Shown here piece by piece: positions 11,725-22,643 of a stretch of 64,000 bases of DNA. The notes below the pieces were generated by a model, which saw only the letters and a program-made list of their open reading frames with translations, was not told where the DNA came from and did no database searches. The translations under genes were made by a program, and so were the position numbers. The DNA is from Atrina japonica (taxonomy: Eukaryota; Mollusca; Bivalvia; Pterioida; Pinnidae), in NCBI GenBank assembly GCA_030159075.1, contig BROG01000072.1:1-64000 (forward strand). The letters run 5' to 3'. Within the stretch, counting starts at the first letter, position 1. Each line of letters begins with the position of its first letter.

Positions 11725-12510
11725 ACGTGGGTTGCTTACTGCTCCATGGTACATGACTGCGAACCTCTATTTTTTTCAGATGTCTCTGTTTGTCCACCTC
11801 TTTATTTTCCAGAGGTCTGTGTTTGTCCACCTCTTATTTTCCAGAGGTCTATGTTTGTCCACCTCTTATTTTCCGGAGGTCTGTGTTTGTCCACCTCTGT
11901 ATTTCCAGAGGTCTGTGTTTGTCCACCTCTATATTTTCCAGAGGTTTGTGTTTGTCCACCTTTTTATTTTCTGGAAGTCTGTGTTTGTCCACCTCTGTAT
12001 TTTCCAGAGGTCTGTGTTTGTCCACCTCTATATTTTCCAGAGGTCTGTGTTTGTCCACCTTTTTATTTTCTGGAAGTCTGTTTTTGTCCACCTGTATTTT
12101 CCAGAGGTCTGTGTTTGTCCACCTTTTTATTTTCTGGAAGTCTGTGTTTTTCCACCTCTGTATTGTCCAGAGGTCTGTGTTTGTCCACCTCTGTATTTTC
12201 CAGAGGTCTGTGTTTGTCCACCTGTATTTTTCGCTGGCCTGTGTTTGTCCACCACTTTATTTTCCAGAGGTCTGTGTATGTCCACTTCTTTATTTTCCAG
12301 AGGTCTGTGTTTGTCCACCTCTTATTTTCCGGATGTCTGTGTTTGTCCACCTCTATATTTTCCAGATGTCTGTGTTTGTCCACCTTTTTATTTTCTGGAA
12401 GTCTGTGTTTATCCACCTCTGTATTTTCCAGAGGTCTGTGTTTGTCCACCTCTGTATTTTTCGCAGGTCTGTCTGTCCACCTCTTTATTTTCCGCAGGCC
12501 TGTGTTTTTT
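11725..12510 (+). repeat. Minisatellite A: ~33-bp unit, about 22 copies, derived from a PLE 3' tail
   Basis: The unit is close to agaggtctgtgtttgtccac followed by ctctatattttcc. The left flank (gttgcttactgctccatggt, then catgactgcgaacctct) aligns with the PLE 3' tail read on the - strand at 29358-29583 (gatgcttactcctccatggc, cctgatcccacctct, then ccagaggtccgtgtttgtcc). The unit is therefore an amplified piece of that tail. Three overlapping open frames cross the array because the unit length is a multiple of three and lacks stops; I do not call a protein. Confidence 0.9.
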
Positions 12511-12787
12511 AAATGTTCACCTTATTTGTAGACCGTTTCTTGAAATTTGATAGTTAATACTTTGGTATCTGTTATATTTATTTTATTATATTTCTTATTT
12601 TACACCTTTTTTGACAGTAGATACCACTCTTGATATTTCTTATGTATGAATATTGATGATAATATTCTGTCGAAGATGTATTCTTGACTCACCACTTTGA
12701 CAAATTCACATGCATATTTACATGCATTTACAAAACACATGGACCACTTTAACATAGATTTTTAATAGGAATGGCGGTATCAATTCA

Positions 12788-12930
12788 GCTTTACTTGCTG
12801 AAGGTCGGTGGTCTTTACCCGCGTAACTGGGGTTTCTCCCCACCAAAAAAAAAACTGGACCCATCATAATACTGAAGAAAGATTGTTGAGTATGGCGTAA
12901 AACAAAAAATCAAATCAAATCAAATCAATT
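12788..12930 (+). repeat. SINE-2 3' body
   Basis: Starts tttacttgctgaaggtcggt and continues through tttctccccaccaaaa and attgttgagtatggcgtaaa into an aaatc-repeat tail. It closely matches the copy at 9600. Confidence 0.8.
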
Positions 12931-13465
12931 CAGCTGTGTGTAAGTGTTTGAGTGTGTGTCTCTGTGTTAGCGTGTATGACGCCTGTCATATCGATATATT
13001 GTTTCAGATAATAGTTTATTCTTTCAATGTGTGAGTACAAAGTGATCAAAATAATTTTTTCCACAGTGTAGCATTAGTAGATGTTGTGTACTCAAAAAAT
13101 ACAGAAAGACGATCATGTAATTAAGTGCATTTGTATTTGAATGTAGAGGCGATTTATATCCTTGACCGCGTCTATGTAAAGTACTTTAGAGATTTATTTC
13201 ATAAAAGCAATTTATGACAATAATATTGTCATACATCATATGTCATTAATTTGTGTTGAATGTGTTTACTCAAAATGTTGTAAGTTTTTATGTAGTAATG
13301 TTAAATCCTACACGTCCTACATGATACAAATAGCTTTACATATGTGGTTTCTCACTGTATATAGGATAGTGACAGTTCTATAAGCATCGAAAGATGTTGT
13401 TATCCAGTCACATCCATGATGGCAGTACGAGACCTGTGTATCACACTTTAAACCAGGAAGTTTTT
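12931..13465. other. Gene-free stretch
   Basis: AT-rich, with a short tg-rich run near 12940-12975. Nothing else seen. Confidence 0.4.
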
Positions 13466-13862
13466 CACTTTTTCTCATAGCTTTCTCCGCTAATTCAGCT
13501 TTAAAAAAAGTAAATGACCTGACTTATGCACTCAATGAAATATTTTTAAATTTTGCATATTTGTGTTGAAGTCTATGGACTTTCTAAATAAGTTTGGAAT
13601 GTGTCAGTTACTTATTATGAAAACTGCGAGTTTTTGTAAGTCACAAGCGAAATTTACAGCTTCATTTCCTCCTTTGTTATGGTAAGTGGTATCAACAAAA
13701 CACTGCTTATGTTGCTACTTAGAGTAGTTTCAAAGGAGTTGATAACTAATATCAGATGGTCTTTTTTATAAATATGTGAATTTCGACAAGAAGTCGATGC
13801 AAAATTATTTTGTTGCAGGTATTTTAAAAACGTTGATTTAACATAGAAAGCTATGGGTAAAT
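13466..13862. mobile_element. MITE-2, foldback element
   Basis: The left end (cactttttctcatagctttc) and right end (aacatagaaagctatgggta) are inverted copies. The same ends bound a second element at 19254-19562, and a single arm (gacatagaaagtaatgggaa) occurs near 55153. No coding capacity beyond a chance short ORF at the right end. Confidence 0.65.
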
Positions 13863-14204
13863 GGTGATAGTTGACTCACTTTTGACATCGCTTTGTACTA
13901 GAAGATGTATATTGTTTACCGCATTGACTGGAGCTGAAACGGATACCAAAACTAATGTTTTCGTGGCTTCTTGTATTTCATTCGCTTTCAAATATTCTTT
14001 TTCTGCATTAGTATTTTTATACTCCATAGCTTTTATAGCTTTATTCATTGTTAGTGTTCTCATGATTATGACTATTTCAGCGTCAAATGTTTAATAATCG
14101 AGTGTTCAGATATAATTAAATTTAGCAGAGAAAATAAAATTTTAACCATACTAATTAAAGGAGTATTTATATGGAGAAATAGTCTCTCCCATGCCCAGCT
14201 TATC

Positions 14205-14362
14205 CTATAAAAATCTCGGATACCAAAGTATAAGTTATCATGATGTCCAGGATACATATATTGGACAAACACGGAACTATTGAAATCCATAGGTGGGATC
14301 AGGTGCCATGGAGGAGGAAGCACAACTGCCGCTAGTCCACAGTCAAATCCAACATCCAATAT
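14205..14362 (-). mobile_element. PLE 3' tail, solo 5'-truncated copy
   Basis: Reads ataaaaatctcggatacc, then gatgtccaggata, ggacaaacacgg, ggtgggatcaggtgccatgg and tccacagtcaaatccaa, as in the 3' region of the PLE at 29358. Only the tail remains, as expected from target-primed reverse transcription that stopped early. Confidence 0.8.
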
Positions 14363-14646
14363 CACTGCATGATATACTGGTACTTGATATGTGATCGAGT
14401 ATTTAATGGTATTTTTATATTCAGATATTCGCCGTTTACTATTTATATTCCTTTACTTACTATTGGTCCCTACCGGCAAAACTGGGGTCAGAGGTTTTAA
14501 CTTTTGTCTGCATCCATCAGTTCGTCTGTTTGATTTAGATTTTGGTTACAATATATTTGCTCACCATTTCACAGGAAAGGGACAAGTTTTGATTTATTGA
14601 GTGTAGCACACTATGCCATAAATATGAATTTATTACGTGTTTTCGG

Positions 14647-14905
14647 AGCCGGCCTGGCTCAGTCGGTAGTGCGCTCGACTCTGGATCGTGAGTTCGAGTC
14701 CTGCCGGCGGCAGGTTTGTTTCCTGTATTTCGGATGAGAAAGTAAAACTGGATGCCCCGTGTCACAGTAGGTGTCGGAACGTTTAAGAACCCTCACTGCT
14801 CAGTGGCCGTAAGTCGGAGCATAGGCCAAAATCTGAAGCCTCTACGGCATTTGATGACGTCTCTATGTGAGTGAAATATTCTTGAGTTGGACGTTAAACA
14901 AACAA
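14647..14905 (+). repeat. SINE-1, tRNA-derived, with 12-bp target site duplication
   Basis: The head has a box-A-like ggctcagtcggtagtgcgc and box-B-like gttcgagtcc, the RNA polymerase III promoter of tRNA genes. The body contains actgctcagtggccgtaa and gtgagtgaaatattcttgag, ending acgttaaacaaacaaa. A direct repeat acgtgttttcgg flanks it at 14635-14646 and 14906-14917. A second copy lies at 58139-58407 on the - strand. Confidence 0.92.
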
Positions 14906-14937
14906 ACGTGTTTTCGGCATAGCTTTAAAAATAAAAT

Positions 14938-15000
14938 GTGGTCAGCACGGGTTAAACTGAAAAATTGTTGAATGTGGCATAAAACACTATTTAAATTCAA
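14938..15000 (+). repeat. SINE-2 3' fragment
   Basis: A short match to the SINE-2 end: ctgaaaaattgttgaatgtg then gcataaaacac. Confidence 0.55.
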
Positions 15001-16960
15001 AATTGTCAGTGAAATTGGTAATCTCAAAATCAAAGTAATTAATGAAAAAACAAACATTTCCAGATATTAATTGAACTAAAATATTATCAGAATTTGTCAA
15101 ATAATGACGTAAGCATCATAATTAATGTGCTTTGACATTTGAATCATTGTCACTCACTTCGATGACATCATGGAGATAAATTATTTATTAGACATCTTTT
15201 GTTTCTTTGAACACAATATCTAAATCTGACCCAGGATAGAACTTATATCTCCACAAAACATCTTGTTTTATATACATTTAGGATTTAATCTAGTCATTGT
15301 CTTAATTGGGTAGAAATTTTGAGATGGCTTGATGTCGCGTGTCAGTTATCTGTAGTGTTAATTCGACGATGAATAAAGTTGAATTAGAAGTCGTTTGAGA
15401 AAATTCATTGTTTGCAGTATATATCAATAAGTTCGACGGAAAGATAAGCTAGATGAACTCTATTTAGTTGACACATGACTGCACCTCCGTATGTCTGGAT
15501 AATATTAACACAGTACATCAAGTAATTATAAACAATAAGAAACTGAACATTATTTTTGTCAAAAGGATAAACTGGGCTTGGTCAATCTCTGATCAACTGG
15601 AGTGTAGTCACATTTACTTTGAATATGAATCAGGTTAAGCGGAAATTATATCTTGCCAAGTGCAGTTAGTTATTAAGGGTGCATTTGCAAAGCTGCCAAA
15701 TGTTCCGTACTAAAACAGTAGGCTTAACAAAAGACTGAATGAGTCTTTGGTTGTATTAAGTACGTTTTTGTGAAGATTTTGTATGTAGCCCACGCTTCAT
15801 ATCTTCGACAAACAAATCATTTAGATCATTTTCTGTAATGTGTCACCGTCTGAAAATGGTAGTTTATGGTAACGTGCCCACTTCTTTACACTGTTATGTT
15901 AAGCATTGTAGTATCTTTAGAGTCAGTTTATAGATCCTATCTAAAATATTCTTTTCTTTTTTTAGTTTTTAGCATATTTTATGACACAATTTACTGCGCA
16001 TCAAAATGGTTTACAATTGCATCATGGCTATAGGCCTACATAGTTCTATTCGAACCAATGAATCTGTTGTCAACTTCCAGTCGTTATGGTTATCGTCTTG
16101 TTTACTTTGTTGTGTACTTACGATTTGATTTAGGTTCCTTACAATTGAACATATCAATAGAAAATTATGTTTGTGTTATTCTACAGTCTCAATCTGCTCA
16201 ATTTGATGATAATTTGCATAATCTTAAAATCATTTTTCAAAATTACTGGACCACTAATAAGCATTTATTTATAATAAATCGTTGTAGTGCAAACGTTTTA
16301 CAACAATGGAACAGACAATGAAATGGATAGCAAACCTTTTATTTAGTTGTAAATTAACCCCCCCCCCCTCATTGACAAAATGACCACTTTTCATCAGAAC
16401 CATTTCAAATTTGTACATAAAAACGGCACTTGGTTGAATGGTCTACTTTTATCAAATTATTGAATTTAAGTATTCTGCTAAATATTTTGACCAGACGTGT
16501 CTTACAAATTTATATAAAGATAAAATAGGATAAGTTTTATTCAAAATAAGATAAAATATATCAAGGTTAAATTGTTGTTAACATTAATTGTGCGGGAAAA
16601 TGTTTATTTATTCGAAAATATATTTTCTTCGTCCTTAAATGTCCTCTCGTGAAAATTAATTCATCTGAGACCAAGTTTCGTCTATTATGGTTTAACTCTT
16701 TAACCACTTGACTCTGTAATGTGTTTTAGACGAGTATGGATTTAAACCTTTTTAATGGATTTTGGTCAATAATAGAGAGGAAAAATATAGACCAATTCCA
16801 GGTCATACTTTAAAAAAAACATCCAACAAAATACTACAGATTATTATGATTACGAGATTTAGAAACAAGATTACTGAAACAATTGTAAATAATGTACAAA
16901 CATGTTTTGTATCTAATTTGTTTTAGATATCTGTGGCAATCTTCCAGTTATTATTCTTAC
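15001..16960. other. Gene-free stretch upstream of the first small-family gene
   Basis: AT-rich. A C-run lies at about 16360. A short ORF at 16058-16321 has no recognisable motif, so I leave it uncalled. Confidence 0.4.
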
Positions 16961-16976
16961 GTCGTTACGTGGTCGT

Positions 16977-17034
16977 GTAAACACCTTGTTTCCCATAAAA
17001 TGTCGAATCGTCTTCATTCTACTTTATAATAAAT
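16977..17034 (+). promoter_or_regulatory. Probable promoter of family gene 1: forkhead-type site and TATA-like box
   Basis: gtaaaca at 16977-16983 fits the forkhead (FOX) consensus, and tttataataaa at about 17024 fits a TATA box, 55-65 bases before the ATG. The members at 46275 and 51713 also have gtaaaca shortly upstream of a TATA box, in the same orientation relative to the gene. Confidence 0.4.
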
Positions 17035-17089
17035 TGAACAATCACACAAGCAACATCGCAACATTTGTACTCGTAAAAGAAACTTAAAC

Positions 17090-17386
17090 ATGAGTTTGAT
17101 GGAATGTGAACACACGGTGAATTCTATGTTTTGTATGGGACCGTGTTATGAATGTAGAGATCGATCAGATTCCTTAGAAAGTAACTCGGAAAGAAGCAGT
17201 TCACAAAAAGCATGTCACAGAAAAGGATGTTCCCGCCGTGTTCAGTGGGCAGACGAGAGGAACGAAGTGTCATCTTCTGATGGCTTAAAAGACTTTCCAT
17301 CAGAACCAGTGATAGCAATGGCATCAAAACCGATTCTTAAGAAGAAATCGAACTGTGTAGTAATAGTGTATGAAAGTGATAATTAA
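17090..17386 (+). CDS. Small three-motif family, member 1 (98 aa)
   Basis: Single-exon ORF of an unrecognised family with five other intact members in this window. N-terminus: CEHTVNSMFCMGPCYEC with Cys6, His8, Cys19 and Cys22 spaced as a possible zinc site. Centre: RRVQWADE (Val51-Trp53). C-terminus: KPILKKK (80-86) then the hydrophobic run NCVVIVYE. The linker is rich in Ser, Arg and Glu and probably disordered. No signal peptide or membrane segment, so it is likely intracellular. Arg-Val-Gln-Trp also fits the RVxF-type docking motif for protein phosphatase 1, which is only a hypothesis. The start is supported by alignment with its paralogues. It differs from them in having Lys-Lys-Lys where others have Lys-His-Lys. 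The function is unknown. Confidence 0.82.
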   Translation: MSLMECEHTVNSMFCMGPCYECRDRSDSLESNSERSSSQKACHRKGCSRRVQWADERNEVSSSDGLKDFPSEPVIAMASKPILKKKSNCVVIVYESDN

Positions 17387-17711
17387 AGTGACAATGAAAA
17401 TTTCCATGACGACGCATCCGCTTTCATTTGTCGGATAAGAGACTTCTAATTAACTACGATACGTTATTTACGTTGATGGTTGGGTTTTGGATACAGATAA
17501 ATATGAAGACATTCTTATCTATGAACATTGTATTAAAATGCTCAAGTAATATCTAAGTCAATAATTATGTAGTGCAATGTATTAAAGTGGTCATATTTCC
17601 TGCAAAGGTATGAAAATGTTGTAAATGTTAATTGCTAATTCAAAAAGACTTACTCGGATAAATGGAACGAATGACATAAATGATTGATTTCTGTGAAAAT
17701 AATACACGTGT

Positions 17712-17717
17712 AATAAA
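17712..17717 (+). terminator. Candidate polyadenylation signal for member 1
   Basis: AATAAA about 330 bases after the stop codon, followed by a T-rich stretch. This implies a short 3' UTR. Confidence 0.5.
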
Positions 17718-18186
17718 GTCTGTATTATCTTTGTTTTTAAATGTTTATGAATGTTTTAATAGTTCTAAATGAAAGATGATTCTGACATATTGTCTGCGTT
17801 AGCCTATTTTGTTTATATATGTATAAGATAATTCAGGCAGGTGCTTGTCTTCAATACTATGTTATACGCAAGATTCAGATTTTCAAGATGCAATCATAAT
17901 GTTCACTCTTTATATCGGAACAAATGACTTGTAAAAAATGAAAAATGAATGAATGAAATGTAACAGCCAGTTATATTATTAAATGTATACAAATAAAATA
18001 TGAAAATAAAAAAAAATTGTCTTCCTTTGATTTTCACCTTTGAACGATTGGAAAATGAGTCTTGAAAATTTATAATAATGTATGTGATTTTATCTGTTGT
18101 ATTGTATGGATACAAGACATTCATCATTCAGGACAAAATGCTAATGATACCACAGTATCTTGTCATCTGTATATTAAACGTAAATA
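17718..18186. other. Gene-free stretch
   Basis: AT-rich sequence; nothing recognised. Confidence 0.4.
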
Positions 18187-18410
18187 AAGGGGACCAAGTG
18201 GTTAGAGCATCGCGCTTTGAACCATGACACTTCTGGTCAGCGCAGATTCGATATCCGCTGCAGCATAAACCTGATTTTTGAGGTATTATGTTTAAAATTT
18301 TTAGAAAGTTAGCCAGTTTACTTGCAAAAGGCTGGTGATCTCTCCAAAGATATATTGTAGCCGGGATCGTTCCTCAAAAAGAATTCAAAATTCAAAAATT
18401 TAAAAAAAAA
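18187..18410 (+). repeat. SINE-2, copy with recognisable tRNA-like head
   Basis: Head: ggggaccaagtggttagagc, then atcgcgctttgaaccatga and agattcgatatccg (box-B-like). The body includes agtttacttgcaaaaggctg. The tail is an imperfect attcaaaa repeat. This copy best shows that SINE-2 is tRNA-derived. Confidence 0.7.
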
Positions 18411-19253
18411 AAAACAACTTGAGTGAAATGTGTTATTTAGCTGATTGTCGTGTGTAAGATCAAATAATAGTCGCTTCAACTTATATCCTAGGTAATTGTT
18501 TGTTAATTTGATCATAATTAAATAAACTTAAAGCAATTTTATGAACAGAAAGGCCAATTGTTCGATATCGTAATACAGGGTGACAAAAGTAAGAATATTT
18601 CATTTTTCTCTATTTATCATATAAAACTACAATTTGCAAAACAATATATCAGATATTTCGTATCAAATTCCAATTTTCACTGTATTCATCATTAATGTTT
18701 TGAAGTTTATGTGTTTCGTTTTTTGTACTGACGAGTTTATTAAGATACACTGATTCATTGTCTTTTTTATATGCAAACATAAACCCTGTTAAAATTGTTA
18801 AATATTGAAAACAAAATATTAACATTATTTACTGTTACAATGTAAATGTTAGATATTCTTAATTATGTGGTATAAGCTTGATCAAAGCTGTTTTAGGAAT
18901 GACTGTTTCACGAATCTTGAAAAAGGTTGTCTTATATGAAATATACAGACAAAACTATTGTTTCCACATTTTTTTCACCCTGCTGTGGTTTATTTAGCGA
19001 TCCTGTAATTAATTTTAGACTATATAGATCTTCATCACATCCGTGTCTCTTGATTGGTTCTGCAAGATTTAAAATGATGACATTTTTAGTAAATAGAAAC
19101 ATTTTATGGTAGAAAAATTAAAAGTAGAATTTCATGAAATTCTGAGACAGTTCACCTATAAAGCATCGCTTTTCAACGTTTCAGTTTTAAGACAAAACTC
19201 GTAAAATAATATTTTCTCTCAAGTCAGTTATTTGCATGTATTTCAACTAATTC
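18411..19253. other. Gene-free stretch
   Basis: AT-rich, no feature recognised. Confidence 0.4.
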
Positions 19254-19562
19254 CATTTCCCCATAGCTTTCTACGTTATATGGACTTTTAATATTAACTA
19301 CCACGAATGCTTTCATCAGTTCATGGTTTGTTTTTTTAAGTTTCTTTGAAGCTTGATTTCTGAGAAGCTTCAAATTGCGCTTGTGATTTATAAATACTTA
19401 CAGTTTTCATGACAAGAAATTGACACAATCCAAACTAGTTTAGAATGATAGTCCATAGACTCCCATACAAATGTGCAAAAGTTTACAAGATTTCATTGAA
19501 AACATAAATTTGGAAAATTATTTTCAAAAAATATTTAACATAGAAAACTATGGGGAAATGAC
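19254..19562. mobile_element. MITE-2, foldback element
   Basis: Ends catttccccatagctttcta and its inverted partner tagaaaactatggggaaatg, 309 bp overall. The same family as 13466-13862; the interior has no coding capacity. Confidence 0.75.
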
Positions 19563-19635
19563 ATAAGTTGATTTTAATTTCCATATCACGAACTTCCCAT
19601 TTCTAAGTAGTAATATTCCATCTTCTCCTTCCTTT

Positions 19636-20205
19636 GGCGTTTTCATTTCACGTTATGCCAGGGCATGCTCCTCTTATGAATGTTTTATTCTGAGAGCGAA
19701 ACGACCCGCCATTAAACTACTCACACAAGGTTATGTTGTTGAGTGCTTGAAATCGTCGTTTAAGAAGTTTAATGGTCGATACGGGGATCATGTAAGACAT
19801 TATGAAGCCCCCTCTCAGTAATATTAGATAGTATTCTGGAGCAAGGCTACAGACACTGACTCCCCTTTGTTAATCGTGCTTTTCACCGAACTTGACCTTT
19901 TTCACCGAATTTGACTTATCGTACTAGAAAGGTTTCCATGGAACATTTGAGACGGGTGTGGTATGCCAGCAGAGGATGCTGACTCCTTCCGGACACTTGG
20001 TCCTATCCCGTTTGGGATTCGCAATTGTTCTTCATGTTTAGACCATTGCACATCTAATTCGTCTTGTTCTAATGGACTTCAGCTTCGATTATTAATTGGT
20101 ACTTCTTCATTTTTACTTGACAAACGTTTGACACGTGAGTACCCTAGCTCCCTACCGTCAATGTCAAAAGCTCTTCTGACTTTTACTATGTCACCAACAT
20201 AATAT
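19636..20205 (+). pseudogene. 5'-truncated PLE of a second subfamily: RT C-terminus and 3' tail
   Basis: The + strand frame from about 19639 reads VFISRYARACSSYECFILRA, then KLLTQGYVVECLKSSFKKFN and GRYGDHVRHYE. This matches the C-terminal end of the reverse transcriptase at 29584 (YISQMIRYAWACTTYEDFIY, KLLTQGYRKPRLMSTFRKFY). A stop follows, and then a tail with gacgggtgtggtatgccagc and gaggatgctgactccttcc, which aligns with the other family's ggcgggtgtgac and gggatgcttactcctcc. Sequence divergence shows it is a distinct subfamily. All catalytic motifs are missing, so it is a dead fragment. Confidence 0.78.
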
Positions 20206-20970
20206 TAAAACTAAGATACTGGCAAACATGATGTTTGAAGATTAATATTTATTGAAATTAAAATACTGCAAAAATTAAAAACAGAATCAAAGTTTTGGCT
20301 ATTAGAATAAAATTGCTCTGAAGTGCAAATTACCAAGTGCAGTGATAATTCTTAAATGGCAGCTATCAAACTTGCAGATTATCAAACTTGATTTTTTTAT
20401 ATTAAATAAACAATTTTCGATATTAGATATTAATTTTATATGCAAAACATATTTATAACTGTTTACTTAGGAATTTTTAGACAATTTGAATAAACTAATC
20501 TTATCCTATAAAAGTAATTTTCATACTGATAGCGCCATTTAAATTAGAAATCTTCAAAAGCTAAGACTTTTACAGTGGTAACTCTTAGGGGTATTATTTG
20601 GTCTTGTATGATACCACTTTCTCTTTAGAAAATATACAACTATTTTGTATTGGAGCTCATATAAAGGTAAACATACTTTAAAGCTGATTTATTTTGAATA
20701 TGTGATGTGATGCATACGTCTGTTGAAATTGTATAAGATTAAACGAATGCCTTCTGCTATTTAAGGAATTTTAAGGATTGATCAGATTGCATCAGTCACT
20801 TGGAAACAAGGATCCGTTCTCTAAATATCTATAGTTTCTTTTCTTTTTATTATTTTATCACTACTTCTAAAACAAAGTTCAACAGTGCAAACTGATCCAT
20901 CGATTCAAATTTGTTTGTTTTCGCTATTTTGTCAACATTGAATTACCATGACTGAATATATCTTACATGC
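20206..20970. other. Gene-free stretch
   Basis: AT-rich; nothing recognised. Confidence 0.4.
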
Positions 20971-20976
20971 CCTTTG

Positions 20977-21052
20977 ACAGAATTATCTGACGTACACTTT
21001 GACTAAATTATCTTACGTACACTTTGACTAAATTATCTTACGTACACTATAA
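20977..21052 (+). repeat. ~28-bp tandem repeat, three copies
   Basis: Unit close to ttgactaaattatcttacgt followed by acac, at 20977, 20998 and 21024 approximately. Confidence 0.8.
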
Positions 21053-21772
21053 AATAATTTAGTCCGTTTACGTTCACGCATTTTTCAATGAAAGTGTAAA
21101 CATCTATTAAGAATTTTAAAATTTCCAAACTCATATACTATATGATCGTTGTGGTAACTGCAATTCTGGATGACTTTTTTAAATTTACATTTACAAACGA
21201 TTTTGTACTTCCGTTGAAAGAAAGTTTTGTATCTTGGAATAAATTCAAAGCACAGGACAAATACCGACTTTGAAGTATTTTTACACCTGGATACGGAATT
21301 TATAGAATCCTCTTAGAAGATCGAATGCTTTGTTATTTGTTGCCATTCTACTTTAATTATAGACATCTTAATATAAGGGTATGGTCTGGTGTTCTCAAGA
21401 GAAAAGGACGGATTACAGCAATATGAATATGTTGATCTATCATTAATATTATTGGTGTTAATATTTTAATATCCCACTCAATCCCTAATAAAAAATAATT
21501 TTTATGACTTAGGATAGTAGGAGCTCACAAAAACATATTAATACCCAATCAGCTGTTTGTGACACGGTTACGTTCAGTGACTGTGGTGACATTGATTTTT
21601 TCGCAAACAATGAAGGAATTTGTGCAGCTATTCAGAAATGATTTTCTTCACAAGTAGTGCAAATCTTACATATCCGAAGAAAAACGTCGTGAGTGTTATG
21701 AAAACCGTCAAAAGTGATATAAGGGAACATACCTCGCTAAAACAATATTCAGATATCAACAGATATTGAAAC

Positions 21773-22090
21773 ATGTTGATTTTCTGTGAAAATTGCAAAC
21801 ATCGTCTACCAGAAATAGGAAAATGTGAATTCTGCCGACAAAAAAGTGACCCACTCGACAAAATCCTTCCAATACGTAGGGTAACTTTATCTCGTCGCCT
21901 AGAAAGGAAATCTAAACATTGTGTTCGGTGGGCAGAACATTGCGAAAGTTTCGTATGTTTAGAAAACAGATCTGAAAATGGAATATATATGAAATCGGAT
22001 CCAATTTTACTTTTATCACAAACCTATCAACCACGGCCTATTCTGAAGCACAGGCAAAAGCGTGTTATATTAATTCATGGGGCCGAGTAA
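21773..22090 (+). CDS. Small three-motif family, member 2 (105 aa), CxxC-CxxC variant
   Basis: Single-exon ORF. The N-terminus CENCKHRLPEIGKCEFC keeps the exact family spacing of Cys5, Cys18 and Cys21, but the usual His (position +2 from the first Cys) is Asn, and a Cys appears one residue later (Cys8). That gives CxxC-x9-CxxC, a common zinc-ribbon pattern. Centre: HCVRWAEH (Val51-Trp53). C-terminus: PRPILKHR (87-94) then VILIHGAE. This is the most diverged member: it lacks the SMF and GPC residues, and its C-terminal Cys is replaced. It is more basic than the others. There is no signal peptide. Promoter elements are unclear. Intact and probably functional, because the metal ligand appears to have been swapped rather than lost. 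Confidence 0.72.
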   Translation: MLIFCENCKHRLPEIGKCEFCRQKSDPLDKILPIRRVTLSRRLERKSKHCVRWAEHCESFVCLENRSENGIYMKSDPILLLSQTYQPRPILKHRQKRVILIHGAE

Positions 22091-22643
22091 TTATAGAGTG
22101 CATAGTCCAAATAATACTTACAGCTTTAAAATATATTTATACAGCTGGTGTTTTAAAAACACGTTTTGGGAATTCCGGTACAAATACAATTTGTATGGAT
22201 GGAAAATAAGACACGTTACAGGCATCTGTGTTAAACATGGTTTACATCGAACTGGTACATGTGACTAACGTATTAACATTAACTTCATAAATGATAAATG
22301 ATAATTATTTTAATTTCTATAATTTTTTTTGTGTTTATCAGTGCAATATTGCAATGAAAATTATTTTATAACAAAAACTGATTGGGCATGCATATCGATG
22401 ATTCCAATTCCATGTTAGGAATGCTCGATGTTCGCTTTGTGAAAAAAATTAAATGTTGCATAAATCTAATCATCTTTCTTATGTATTCTTCAAATATTTT
22501 GTCATTTCCCGATTAACAGAATGATAATAATTTTCAAAGGATCATATCATTTTTTTTAAATAGATTTTTATATCAGGCAATCCCGTAATGACTTTATTTA
22601 TACCGGGTGTTTGCAAAATTTAGAATTATTAGAAGTAATACAA
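22091..22643. other. Gene-free stretch
   Basis: AT-rich, probably the 3' UTR of member 2 and intergenic DNA. Confidence 0.4.

Noticed and set aside
11725..12510. CRISPR-like appearance of regularly spaced repeats
   Set aside because: Units are head-to-tail with no unique spacers, and this is a eukaryotic genome.
11686..12550. Three long overlapping ORFs (240-281 codons), Cys/Phe/Val-rich, on + and shorter ones on -
   Set aside because: All arise from the 33-bp minisatellite, whose unit length is a multiple of three and lacks stops in most frames. No start context, no unique domain.
14647..14720. Stand-alone tRNA gene
   Set aside because: The tRNA-like head lacks a full cloverleaf and continues into a SINE body bounded by a target site duplication.
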